Shown here: positions 43,678 through 52,297 of the stretch, piece by piece
How positions within the stretch are numbered: position 1 is the stretch's first letter
Layout: every line of letters begins with the position of its first letter
Assembly (NCBI RefSeq): GCF_002806945.1
Contig: NZ_NIHC01000004.1
Span: forward strand, 310,001-374,000
Reading direction: 5' to 3'
From: Marinobacter salexigens
Lineage (GTDB): Bacteria > Pseudomonadota > Gammaproteobacteria > Pseudomonadales > Oleiphilaceae
DNA length: 64,000 nt
Notes under the pieces: model-generated
Seen by the model: only the letters and a program-made list of their open reading frames with translations
Databases searched by the model: none
What the model was told of the DNA's origin: nothing
Program-made: the position numbers and the translations under genes

Positions 43678-46128
43678 TCAGGGCGCAACCTGCGCGCCAA
43701 CTTGCAATTTTTTGCTGTGAGTTTTGATGCGGGGTTGTGTACCAAGGCGCAACGCGTTGAGCACCACAATCAATGAGCTGAGCGACATGCCTATTGCTGC
43801 CAGCCAAGGTGGAACCAGGCCAGCAGCAGCGAGTGGCAAGGCGCTGACGTTATAGACCAATGCCCAAGCCATGTTCTGGCGGATGATTTTTCGTGTGCGG
43901 CGGCTGGTGTCCAGCGCCGCTACCAGTTGCATGAGCTGACCATTAAGCAACACTGCATCTGCTTTCAGCTGCGTCAGGTCTGCTGCCGTGCCCATGGCAA
44001 CCGATATACCTGCACCAGCCATAGAGGGAAGGTCGTTGAGGCCGTCCCCAACCATCATTACCTGATGCCCTTCTGACTTCAGTTTTTGCAGAACCTCAAG
44101 CTTTTGCTCTGGTGAAGCTTGGCCAATCGCTTCATCGATACCCAGCATGTCAGCAATCTCGCGAACATGGCCGGAACGGTCACCACTGAGGAGCAAGGTT
44201 CGGATACCTGCATACTGAAGCGCTTTGACTGCCTGAGCTGCATCCTCCCGGGGCTGATCATCAAGCCAGAAACTGGCAAGCCACTCAGTGTCCGATGCCA
44301 GCCAGATTTCCATGCCTGTGTGAGGTTCAGATTCTGGCTCTGGCGCGTCGAGGTGTTGCGCTACAAAAGCTTTGTGTCCGATGAAAAGTGCCTGATCACC
44401 CAAGTGGCCAGAAAGTCCGCCGCCCAAGTGATTGCTTACCTTGTCAATTGCCGCTGATGGGCGGTTATGAAATACCTGTGCTATCGGGTGCTCAGAATGC
44501 TGCTCCAGGCCAGATGCCAAGCGTAAGCAGGTGTCTTTGTCTTTGCTTCCAATAACGCGGGTGTCAATCAGGCTCAATTTGCCCCGGGTCAGTGTGCCTG
44601 TTTTATCAAAGATCACCGTGTCGATGGCATTCATGGACTCAAGCGCATGGCCACGGGTGGGAAGAAAGCCCAGCCGCCGCAGTTTGACTGTGGCGGAGGT
44701 AATTGCTGTAGGCGTTGCCAGAGATAGAGCACAAGGGCAGGTCACCACAAGCACTGAAAGGGTAATATCAAAGGCATTGTCTGCCCCCGCCAGCCACCAG
44801 CCAATCCAGACTACGGGTGCCAGGATCAGCACGCGGCCCACAAACTTTCCTGCAATGCGGTCTGCCATGCGTGCCACGGGTGGTTTTTCCGACTGCACAC
44901 GATCCAGTATCCGCAGAATGCCTGAGAGTCGTGTTTGAGCCCCTGATTTTTCTACCTGAATATCCAGCGGATTTTCACCATTAACGCTACCGGCATGCAC
45001 CGTGTCCCCGGGAACCCGAGTCTCTGGCAGATACTCTCCAGTCAGTGCCGACTCGTTGAGAGTCGACTGGCCCTGAAGAATCACGCCATCAACCGGAAGG
45101 GTTTCTCCAGGGCGAATGCGCACCACGTCACCGGGCTTTACCTCGTGTGCTGGTATAACCTCTGTATCGTCGCCGGTAACCTTGGTTGCTACCGTTGGGT
45201 TAAAGCCTGCCAGGGCATTTCCGGTGAGTCCCGCGCGGTATCTTGCCTGCACTTCAATGTAGCGCCCAAGCAACAGGAAAAAGGTGAACATGCAAACAGA
45301 TTCAAAATACACCTCTTCACCGCCCATGACGGTTACCCAGGCGCTGGCCACGTATGCGAGCCCGATAGCGATAGCGACTGGAACATCCATGGTCAGATGG
45401 CGGGTTTTCAAGTCCCTTAACGCATTACGGAAAAATGATTCAGCACTGTAAAAAACGACAGGAGTGGCTACCAGCAAACCAAACCAGCGGAAAAAAGACA
45501 CAAGCTCGGGCGACAGGTCGCTGACCAACTCAAAATACAATGGGAACGCGAGCATCATGCTCTGGAAGGTCCCCATGCCCGCAACCGCCAAGCGAATCAG
45601 CATGGAGCGATTCTCTGCTTTGAGCTGATCCTCCACTGCATCCGGCTGATAGGGGCGGGCCGTGTAGCCAAGTTCATGTATGGCAATCAGCAAATCGCTC
45701 AGGCCAGCTTTGTCCTGTGCCCAAACGAGTCTGGCCCGCTGGGTTGTGTGATTCACAGAAAAAGAGAGCACACCGGGTTGTTTCTTCAGGTGGTTTTCCA
45801 GCAACCAGATGCAAGCTGCGCACGTGATACCGCCTATCAGAAGCTGCGCCTCCTGGCCTCCTTTGACCGGAGAAACAAATGCTTGTTGAACCAGTGGGTG
45901 GTCAAGCTCCCGAAGTCTGTCCAGCTCAGTGGCTGTAAGTTGGCGAGGAGTAACAGCGGTTTGTGTGCGGAGCTGATAAAAGCCGGTGAGGCCTTCAGTA
46001 TGGATGGTCTCACACACAGCCTTGCAGCCCTGGCAACAGAAAAACCGAGTTTCGTCATCAAGCTGGAGACTAATGCGCGGCTCGCCATCAGCTGGCTCGC
46101 CGCAATGAAAGCAATCCACAGGGCTCAC
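43678..46128 (-). CDS. ccoI: Copper-exporting P1B-type ATPase CcoI (FixI)
   Basis: This 816-residue ATPase supplies copper for cbb3 oxidase. An N-terminal Cys-rich region (CFHCGEPA and FCCQGC) precedes a heavy-metal-associated domain with CAAC. Membrane motif CPC (TCPCALS), phosphorylation site DKTGTLT and hinge GDGLNDLPS are all present. It overlaps ccoH by 4 bases. The extra N-terminal cysteines are typical of CcoI, not CopA. Confidence 0.95.
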   Translation of the reverse strand: MSPVDCFHCGEPADGEPRISLQLDDETRFFCCQGCKAVCETIHTEGLTGFYQLRTQTAVTPRQLTATELDRLRELDHPLVQQAFVSPVKGGQEAQLLIGGITCAACIWLLENHLKKQPGVLSFSVNHTTQRARLVWAQDKAGLSDLLIAIHELGYTARPYQPDAVEDQLKAENRSMLIRLAVAGMGTFQSMMLAFPLYFELVSDLSPELVSFFRWFGLLVATPVVFYSAESFFRNALRDLKTRHLTMDVPVAIAIGLAYVASAWVTVMGGEEVYFESVCMFTFFLLLGRYIEVQARYRAGLTGNALAGFNPTVATKVTGDDTEVIPAHEVKPGDVVRIRPGETLPVDGVILQGQSTLNESALTGEYLPETRVPGDTVHAGSVNGENPLDIQVEKSGAQTRLSGILRILDRVQSEKPPVARMADRIAGKFVGRVLILAPVVWIGWWLAGADNAFDITLSVLVVTCPCALSLATPTAITSATVKLRRLGFLPTRGHALESMNAIDTVIFDKTGTLTRGKLSLIDTRVIGSKDKDTCLRLASGLEQHSEHPIAQVFHNRPSAAIDKVSNHLGGGLSGHLGDQALFIGHKAFVAQHLDAPEPESEPHTGMEIWLASDTEWLASFWLDDQPREDAAQAVKALQYAGIRTLLLSGDRSGHVREIADMLGIDEAIGQASPEQKLEVLQKLKSEGHQVMMVGDGLNDLPSMAGAGISVAMGTAADLTQLKADAVLLNGQLMQLVAALDTSRRTRKIIRQNMAWALVYNVSALPLAAAGLVPPWLAAIGMSLSSLIVVLNALRLGTQPRIKTHSKKLQVGAQVAP

Positions 46129-46649
46129 CCTTGGGCAGATCCTTTCGGGCTCATGTGAACCTTGCTGTCGCTCGGCAGGCGAGCCTCACCCTTGAGACGC
46201 CAGTGGTTGTCCGGGCCGCGAAGCTCGTAATACCAGCGCCCATTGATGTCCCCAAGCATATTGCCAGTGTAGTGACCATTGCCGTCGCTGCGGAACTGAA
46301 TGGTGCGGTCGTTCTGGGAAAGCGTTGGGTGAAACAGGTTCAGGATCAGGTAGGGGAAATCAGCAGGCCCTTCCAGTGTGTTCACATTCAGCAGGATGCT
46401 GCGCTCTTCAAACGCCATGTCAGCGTTTAGCCCCATATCTGCAGCTGCCTGGTCGCGGGCTATCTCAAGGTTGATACCGCGGCCTTCCTTCGAGTAGTCA
46501 TCGGTGACCATAGTGTCTCTCATGTTCGACGCTACAACCAGCATGAACATGCTAAAGGTAATGGCGGATAATGGCGCAATGGTCAGGAACCAGAACCAGG
46601 GCTGCCGATACCAGGGCGCTACTGTTGCTGTAGGTGCTTGTTGATTCAT
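46125..46649 (-). CDS. ccoH: FixH/CcoH-family cbb3 assembly protein
   Basis: This 174-residue protein has one membrane helix (about 22-42, FWFLTIAPLSAITFSMFML) and a periplasmic beta-rich domain with DINGRWYYELRGPDNHWRL. CcoH stays bound to the oxidase during assembly. The ATG at 46649 is preferred over the start 11 codons upstream, which lacks support. Its stop overlaps ccoI. Confidence 0.9.
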   Translation of the reverse strand: MNQQAPTATVAPWYRQPWFWFLTIAPLSAITFSMFMLVVASNMRDTMVTDDYSKEGRGINLEIARDQAAADMGLNADMAFEERSILLNVNTLEGPADFPYLILNLFHPTLSQNDRTIQFRSDGNGHYTGNMLGDINGRWYYELRGPDNHWRLKGEARLPSDSKVHMSPKGSAQG

Positions 46650-46698
46650 AACACTCAATCTCGTCTGTTTACAGATTGCCAACGGTGATCACTGAGGG

Positions 46699-48129
46699 TC
46701 ACTGCGTTGGACCGACAAATCGGCTTTCAGTTTCCAGCTTCAGTGACGCATCCGTTCCAGACTGTGCATGGAATATTATTTCGTTATTCGACTGCGGGAT
46801 CGATTCTGGCGGCACATCCACGACTGTCGGTAGTGAGCGGTTTTCGCCACTTGCTACTGACACCTGTGTTTGAGTCAGGATGCGGATGCCTTCGAGGCCC
46901 TTTACAGACAAGTTAAATGTCTGGGGTACTTCCGACATGTTCACGATTTTCAAGGTGTAAGAGTTTTCAATACGCCCCTCACCGTTAAAGTTGAACAGTG
47001 CTCCGCGATCCCTCAGAACATCCAGTTGGGCCGGAACGCGGGTAGCGATTACGAAGACTATTGCTCCGACCATGGCCGTAAGAACGGCGCCATAGCCAAA
47101 TGTACGGGGCCGAAGGAGTTTTGACGGCTTCCCTTCGAGTTCGTTCTCGGTGGTGTAGCGAATCAGCCCGCGAGGATAGTCCATCTTGTCCATGATTTCA
47201 TCACAAGCATCAATACATAGTGCACAACCAATGCACTCGTACTGAAGGCCGTCACGAATATCTATGCCAGTCGGGCACACGTGGACACACTGCCCGCAAT
47301 CAATACAGTCGCCCAGGCCAACCTCTTCAGGCTTAACGTCCTTTTTACGACCGCCGCGGGGTTCACCCCGGTTGGGGTCATAGGAAACAATGCGAGTGTT
47401 GGGGTCAAACATAACAGACTGAAAACGTGCGTACGGGCACATGTACAGGCAAACCTGTTCACGCATCCAACCAGCATTGATGTAAGTGGCTGCAGTAAAA
47501 AACGTAACCCAAAAGTAGGCCCAACCATTAGCCTGAAGGGTGAAAAGATCAGAGATCAGTTCGCGAATCGGGTAGAAGTAGCCGACAAACGTAAGCCCGG
47601 TAAGCAAGGCAATGAGTAACCAGATTGTATGCTTGGTCGATTTTTTGAACATTTTTTCACGGGTGTTCGGGGCTTTGTCGAGCTTCATCCGCTTGTTCCG
47701 GCTGCCCTCAATGCGCTCTTCGACCCACATGAAGATAAACGTCCACACCGTTTGCGGGCAGGTGTAGCCACACCAGACACGACCAAAGAGTGTGGTGATG
47801 AAGAACAGGCCAAAGGCACAGATTATCAGCATGCCCGAGAGGAGAAAGAAGTCTCTGGGGTAGAAGGTTGCGCCGTAGAGGTGGAATTCCCGGGCGGGCA
47901 GATCAAAATGAATCAGCGGATTTCCGTCCAGGGTCAGCCATACGAACAGGAAATACATGCTCATAAGTACCAGCAAGCTAACGGTGCGGATGCGCTGGAA
48001 CAGACCTTTTACTTCTTTAACGTAGATCTTCTTCCGGCTGGCATAAAGTTCAACCGTCTCTGGTTGTTTCTTTCCGCCCGGTTGCTCTGAGGAGGGATCG
48101 ATCTGTTTGACCGGGATTTCATTACTCAT
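46699..48129 (-). CDS. ccoG: cbb3 oxidase accessory iron-sulfur protein CcoG (FixG)
   Basis: This 476-residue membrane protein carries two 4Fe-4S motifs, CIDCGQCVHVCP and CIGCALCIDAC. Several membrane helices lie in the first 230 residues, with CPQTVW and CPYARF motifs, and a periplasmic Ig-like C-terminal domain follows. It is thought to reduce copper for the oxidase. It lies 134 bases after ccoP with a hairpin between. Confidence 0.95.
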   Translation of the reverse strand: MSNEIPVKQIDPSSEQPGGKKQPETVELYASRKKIYVKEVKGLFQRIRTVSLLVLMSMYFLFVWLTLDGNPLIHFDLPAREFHLYGATFYPRDFFLLSGMLIICAFGLFFITTLFGRVWCGYTCPQTVWTFIFMWVEERIEGSRNKRMKLDKAPNTREKMFKKSTKHTIWLLIALLTGLTFVGYFYPIRELISDLFTLQANGWAYFWVTFFTAATYINAGWMREQVCLYMCPYARFQSVMFDPNTRIVSYDPNRGEPRGGRKKDVKPEEVGLGDCIDCGQCVHVCPTGIDIRDGLQYECIGCALCIDACDEIMDKMDYPRGLIRYTTENELEGKPSKLLRPRTFGYGAVLTAMVGAIVFVIATRVPAQLDVLRDRGALFNFNGEGRIENSYTLKIVNMSEVPQTFNLSVKGLEGIRILTQTQVSVASGENRSLPTVVDVPPESIPQSNNEIIFHAQSGTDASLKLETESRFVGPTQ

Positions 48130-48238
48130 GGGTACCTCCAGAAGGAGCTGTAAACGCAGGTGCGGAGCCTAAAAACAGGTTGATGATGATCTTTTCAAGC
48201 CTGTGCCCGCATAGACAGACACAGGGTTGAACAGACCA

Positions 48239-48257
48239 TGCCGGGCTTGGCCCGGCA
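48239..48257 (-). terminator. Hairpin after ccoP
   Basis: TGCCGGGC (48239-48246), loop TTG, GCCCGGCA (48250-48257): a perfect 8-bp stem seven bases after the ccoP stop. No T-run follows on the minus strand, so it may only reduce readthrough into ccoG or protect the ccoNOQP mRNA. Confidence 0.5.
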
Positions 48258-48263
48258 GGAAAG

Positions 48264-49154
48264 TCAGTTGGATAGGCTGTATACGTACGCAGCCAGAATC
48301 TGAATCTGATCGCTGGACAGACGACCGCTTTGGGCGGGCATCTCGTTCTGGCGACCGTGCAGAACTGTCTCTTTGATCCACTCGTAATTAGAGCCGTACA
48401 GCCAGATGTTGTCCGTCAGGTCGGGTGCACCAAGCGCCTGCATGCCTTTACCTTCAGGTCCGTGACAAGCAACGCAACCCTGTGCAAACACGGCTTTTCC
48501 AGCTTCTGCAGCAGCCGCATCTTTTTCACGACCACTAAAACTAAGAACGTAGTTGACCACTTGATCCACTTGCTCATTGGTCATGTTCGGCATAACGCCT
48601 TTAGCCGGCATGTTCCCCATACGGCCATTGCGCAGGGTCTCCAGGATTGCTTCAGGCGAACCGCCCCACATCCAGTCACCATCGGTCAGATTGGGGAAGC
48701 CAATCTGGCCACGTGCGGCAGTACCGTGGCAAACAGCGCAGTTGTTTGCGAACAGACGCTGGCCAATCTTTAGCGCGTCTTCATTCTTTGAAAGCTCCAC
48801 TACCGGAGTCTGACCGAATTGCGCATAGATTGGGCCATACTTCTCTTCAGCTGCAGCAACTTCTGCTTCCCATTGATTGGTCGACGTCCAGCCTAACAGC
48901 CCCTTGAAGTTACCCAGTCCTGGGTACAAAGCCAAGTAACCGAGAGAGAAGATTACAGTTGCTACAAACAAGTAGAACCACCACTTGGGTAGCGGGTTGT
49001 CATACTCTTCGATGCCGTCGAAGGAGTGGCCCATGGTACGGTCGGTTTCCACATCAGTTGTCTGGCTCTTGCGTGTTGCGAAGAGTAGCCAGGCACAACC
49101 AAAGACCACCACGAGCACGATCACACTGATCCAGATGCTCCAAAAGGTACTCAT
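48264..49154 (-). CDS. ccoP: cbb3 oxidase di-haem subunit CcoP
   Basis: This 296-residue subunit passes electrons to CcoO. It has two membrane helices (about 9-27 and 58-78) and two c-type haem sites: CAVCH (C139, C142, H143) and CVACH (C227, C230, H231). Methionine ligand candidates are in NMPAKGVMPN and NEMPAQSG. The start overlaps ccoQ by 4 bases. Confidence 0.96.
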   Translation of the reverse strand: MSTFWSIWISVIVLVVVFGCAWLLFATRKSQTTDVETDRTMGHSFDGIEEYDNPLPKWWFYLFVATVIFSLGYLALYPGLGNFKGLLGWTSTNQWEAEVAAAEEKYGPIYAQFGQTPVVELSKNEDALKIGQRLFANNCAVCHGTAARGQIGFPNLTDGDWMWGGSPEAILETLRNGRMGNMPAKGVMPNMTNEQVDQVVNYVLSFSGREKDAAAAEAGKAVFAQGCVACHGPEGKGMQALGAPDLTDNIWLYGSNYEWIKETVLHGRQNEMPAQSGRLSSDQIQILAAYVYSLSN

Positions 49155-49336
49155 TGTTTATTCTCCGTTTTTTCCTGTTCAAGAGTACGCTTTTCCACCT
49201 CGTCATCATCGAACGGCAGGTGGGCTGCTTCTTCGTTTGCCTTTTTGCGGTGGGCACTGAATGCCCACCAGATGATGCCGATAAAAACCGCCATCACCAA
49301 AAGGGTATGAACGCCGCGTAACTCGTTAATATCCAT
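49151..49336 (-). CDS. ccoQ: cbb3 oxidase small subunit CcoQ
   Basis: This 61-residue protein has one membrane helix (about 9-27, TLLVMAVFIGIIWWAFSA) and a charged tail, as usual for CcoQ. The ATG at 49336 is preferred: the longer reading from 49462 runs inside ccoO. It is 4 bases from the ccoO stop and overlaps ccoP. Confidence 0.92.
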   Translation of the reverse strand: MDINELRGVHTLLVMAVFIGIIWWAFSAHRKKANEEAAHLPFDDDEVEKRTLEQEKTENKQ

Positions 49337-49340
49337 CAAA

Positions 49341-49949
49341 TCACCGCTTGTCTGAAAGCACGGTGCCCAACTGCTGCAGATATGCGACCAGGGCTTCGAT
49401 TTCAAACTTGCCTTCCACCTCACCTGGCCCGCTGGCGATTTGCTCGTCAGTGTAGGGCACACCCAGAGTCTGCAGAGCAGACAGCTTGGCTGCGGTGCCT
49501 TTGTGGTTTACCAAATCTTTAAACAGCCACGGGAAGGCAGGCATGTTGGACTCGGGAACCACGCTACGGGGGTCATACAGGTGCTGGCGCTGCCAGGCAT
49601 CTGAATAACGTCCGCCAACACGGGCCAGGTCAGGCCCCGTGCGCTTGGAACCCCACAGGAACGGGCGTTCATAAACGAACTCGCCCGCAACGGAGTAGTG
49701 GCCGTAGCGCTCCGTTTCGGCGCGGAACGGGCGAATTTGCTGGGTGTGGCAGACGTGACAACCTTCACGGATATAGATGTCACGGCCTTCCAGTTCCAGC
49801 GCGGATAGCGGTTCAAGACCCTCAATGGGTTCGTTCACTTCCTTCAGGAAGAACAGCGGGAGTACTTCCGCCAGAAAACCGCCGCTAATGACCAGGATGA
49901 TAAAGACAATCATCAGGCCAATATTTTTTTCTACAATTTCGTGTTTCAT
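49341..49949 (-). CDS. ccoO: cbb3 oxidase mono-haem subunit CcoO
   Basis: This 202-residue cytochrome c subunit has one N-terminal anchor (about 10-30) and a haem site CHVCH (C64, C67, H68). The block [22 protein letters not shown] sequence near residue 95 is typical of CcoO. It is 14 bases after ccoN on the minus strand. Confidence 0.96.
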   Translation of the reverse strand: MKHEIVEKNIGLMIVFIILVISGGFLAEVLPLFFLKEVNEPIEGLEPLSALELEGRDIYIREGCHVCHTQQIRPFRAETERYGHYSVAGEFVYERPFLWGSKRTGPDLARVGGRYSDAWQRQHLYDPRSVVPESNMPAFPWLFKDLVNHKGTAAKLSALQTLGVPYTDEQIASGPGEVEGKFEIEALVAYLQQLGTVLSDKR

Positions 49950-49963
49950 CTGGTCTCTCTCCG

Positions 49964-51394
49964 TTACGCCGCCTGAACCGCTGCATTGTCCTGGGCAACT
50001 GCATCTTTCTGGCGCACGGTCATGTAGACGTTATAGGCCATGAACAGCATACCGCTCAGGAAGATAACGCCGCCGAGGAAGCGCACAAAGTAGCCTGGGT
50101 AGGATGCTTCAAGGCTCTCAACAAAGCTGTAGGTGAGAGTGCCGTCGTCGTTGACTGCACGCCACATAAGGCCCTGCATGATGCCGTTAACCCACATGGC
50201 AACGATGTAAAGAACGGTACCGACTGTCGCCAGCCAGAAGTGAACGTTGATCATGCTGGTGCTGTACATTTCCTTGAGACCCCAAAGCTTGGGGATCAGG
50301 TGGTAGATCGCACCAATACTGATCATCGCAACCCACCCCAGAGCACCAGAGTGAACGTGGCCCACAGTCCAGTCAGTGTTGTGTGAGAGAGCGTTAACGG
50401 TCTTGATAGACATCATCGGGCCTTCAAAGGTGGACATGCCGTAGAACGACAGGGAAACCACCAGGAAGCGCAGGATGGGGTCGGTGCGCAGTTTGTGCCA
50501 TGCGCCGGACAAGGTCATCATGCCGTTGATCATGCCACCCCAGGATGGAGCTAGCAGAATCAGGGACATGATCATACTGGCAGTCTGAGCCCAATCTGGC
50601 AGTGCAGAGTAGTGCAGGTGGTGACCACCAGCCCAAACGTAAGTCGCGATAAGTGCCCAGAAGTGAACGATAGAAAGGCGGTAGGAGTACACCGGGCGCC
50701 CAGCCTGCTTGGGAACGAAGTAGTACATCATGCCCAGGAAGCCGGCGGTAAGGAAAAAGCCTACGGCGTTATGGCCGTACCACCACTGCATCATCGCGTC
50801 GGTTACACCAGCGTATGCTGAGTAGGATTTGAAAGCACTGACCGGCAGCGCCATGTTGTTACCAATGTGGAGGGCGGCGATGGTGATGATGAATGCGCCG
50901 TAGAACCAGTTGGCAACATAGATGTGTGGCGTGCTGCGCTTGGTAATGGTGCCGAAGAACACCAGAGCGTAAGTAACCCAAACTATCGCGATAGCGATGT
51001 CGATTGGCCACTCCAGTTCTGCGTATTCCTTGGTGCTGGTAAAGCCCAATGGCAGCGTGATTGCTGCTGCAATAATGATGGCGGTCCAGCCCCAAAAGGT
51101 GAAAGCAGCCAGTTTGTCCGAAATCAGGCGGGCCTGACAAGTGCGCTGTACAACGTAGTACGATGTTGCGAACAGGGCACTACCACCGAAGCCGAAGATA
51201 ACGGCGTTCGTGTGCAGCGGTCGCAAGCGACCGAAGTGAGTCCATGGCAGATCGAGGTTGAGGGACGGCCAGACCAGTTGTGCTGCAATCAACACGCCCA
51301 GTGCCATACCTACAATGCCCCATACCACTGTCATGATGGCGAATTGTCTCACCACCTTATAGTTATATGTCAGGTTCGGATTTTGTGTGCTCAT
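49964..51394 (-). CDS. ccoN: cbb3 oxidase catalytic subunit CcoN
   Basis: This 476-residue subunit holds the haem b and haem b3-CuB centre. About twelve membrane helices are present. Conserved His-rich segments include [29 protein letters not shown] and [14 protein letters not shown]. The oxidase has high oxygen affinity and works at low oxygen. It is first of ccoNOQP; an FNR/Anr-like box lies about 90 bases upstream. Confidence 0.97.
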   Translation of the reverse strand: MSTQNPNLTYNYKVVRQFAIMTVVWGIVGMALGVLIAAQLVWPSLNLDLPWTHFGRLRPLHTNAVIFGFGGSALFATSYYVVQRTCQARLISDKLAAFTFWGWTAIIIAAAITLPLGFTSTKEYAELEWPIDIAIAIVWVTYALVFFGTITKRSTPHIYVANWFYGAFIITIAALHIGNNMALPVSAFKSYSAYAGVTDAMMQWWYGHNAVGFFLTAGFLGMMYYFVPKQAGRPVYSYRLSIVHFWALIATYVWAGGHHLHYSALPDWAQTASMIMSLILLAPSWGGMINGMMTLSGAWHKLRTDPILRFLVVSLSFYGMSTFEGPMMSIKTVNALSHNTDWTVGHVHSGALGWVAMISIGAIYHLIPKLWGLKEMYSTSMINVHFWLATVGTVLYIVAMWVNGIMQGLMWRAVNDDGTLTYSFVESLEASYPGYFVRFLGGVIFLSGMLFMAYNVYMTVRQKDAVAQDNAAVQAA

Positions 51395-51450
51395 AGCCTT
51401 ACCAATGGGTTCAGAGAGGGAAATTATGCGGGCGCAAGTATGGAGAAACC

Positions 51451-51495
51451 ATTAGCTGTTTGCAATGACGCGGGTCAACTCATGATAACCGTCAA
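51451..51495 (-). promoter_or_regulatory. FNR/Anr-type box and -10 element upstream of ccoN
   Basis: On the minus strand TTGACGGTTATCAT (51482-51495) matches the FNR/Anr consensus TTGAT-N4-ATCAA at eight of ten defined bases. GCTAAT (51451-51456) lies where a -10 element is expected, giving a start near 51446 about 42 bases from the box centre, the class II spacing. This fits induction at low oxygen. Confidence 0.65.
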
Positions 51496-51572
51496 TTGCA
51501 CCCAGAACAGCAGCATGGCACCTTTTCCCGTGCGTATACCCGCTGAGTTACTATGATAGCCTCGCAGTCGTT

Positions 51573-51585
51573 CAAGTTGAACTTG
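51573..51585. repeat. Short palindrome between the ABM-family gene and ccoN
   Basis: CAAGTT-G-AACTTG is a perfect 13-base palindrome. It could be a protein-binding site or part of a terminator for the upstream minus-strand gene; there is no further support. Confidence 0.3.
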
Positions 51586-51647
51586 TCAAAATTGATTAAG
51601 AACAAAAAATACAGCGTGAGGCGAAATAAAACGTGTTGAATTTCAGG

Positions 51648-51938
51648 TTAAACGCCGCTCTGCGCAAGTACCGTGATGGCTTCATCTTTGTCCATCATGG
51701 GGACTAATTCAGCCATCAGATTGCGCCGGTCGTCGGAGTGGTACCAGCGGTTCCAGTCCGTTTCGGAGCGCCAGTTGGCCAGGGTGATCCGGTGGTTGGG
51801 GTCGTTTTTATCAACCAGCGTTTCACCGGAAATGAATCCCGGAGCTGCTACAGCACGTTGCAGAACCTTGCGGGAGCGTTCCTCATAGGCAGATTCAAGT
51901 GATTCAGCGATATGGCGTTCAATCAGAACCCGGATCAT
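51648..51938 (-). CDS. Antibiotic biosynthesis monooxygenase (ABM)-fold small protein
   Basis: This 96-residue protein has the ferredoxin-like ABM pattern: IRVLIERHIAESLESAYEER, PGFISGETLVD, then a WRSETDWNRW segment. Such proteins include quinol monooxygenases and haem-degrading enzymes, and many have unknown roles. The His and Trp residues are compatible but not diagnostic. It is divergent from the tusA-like gene with about 85 bases between starts. Confidence 0.8.
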   Translation of the reverse strand: MIRVLIERHIAESLESAYEERSRKVLQRAVAAPGFISGETLVDKNDPNHRITLANWRSETDWNRWYHSDDRRNLMAELVPMMDKDEAITVLAQSGV

Positions 51939-52024
51939 GCAAACCTCCAGATGTTTTAATGGTATAAACAGTAATTTAGCACGTATTTCTGAAAAAACAG
52001 ATCATGCAGAAGAGGAGATTATTT

Positions 52025-52264
52025 GTGAGTGCTACCGAGTATGACGCTGAACTCGATACTAGTGGCCTGTTTTGTCCAGAGCCGGTGATGATGCTTCACA
52101 ATCGCATTCACGACGTCGAGCCTGGAAAAGTTCTGCGAGTTACTGCAACAGACCCATCAACGACACGGGATATACCCAGATTTTGTCAGTTTCTGGGGCA
52201 TGAACTGGTCACTCACATAGAGCAGGGCGACCAGTTTGTTTATTTCATACGCCGGGGTGAATAA
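52025..52264 (+). CDS. tusA: TusA-family sulfur-carrier protein
   Basis: This 79-residue sulfur carrier has the conserved GLFCPEPVM motif with C17. TusA accepts persulfide sulfur from IscS for tRNA thiolation and other uses. The GTG at 52025 was chosen because AGAGGAG lies seven bases upstream; the ATG at 52004 would place that binding site inside the coding region. ttcA is elsewhere in the window. Confidence 0.88.
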   Translation: MSATEYDAELDTSGLFCPEPVMMLHNRIHDVEPGKVLRVTATDPSTTRDIPRFCQFLGHELVTHIEQGDQFVYFIRRGE

Positions 52265-52297
52265 AAGCATTTTTGTGGCTTTGATCTGGCTCGGGGA

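Noticed and set aside
51577..51589. TTGAACTTGTCAA as a second FNR box upstream of ccoN
   Set aside because: The half-sites are separated by five bases instead of six and it lies too far upstream; the box at 51482-51495 is better in both respects.
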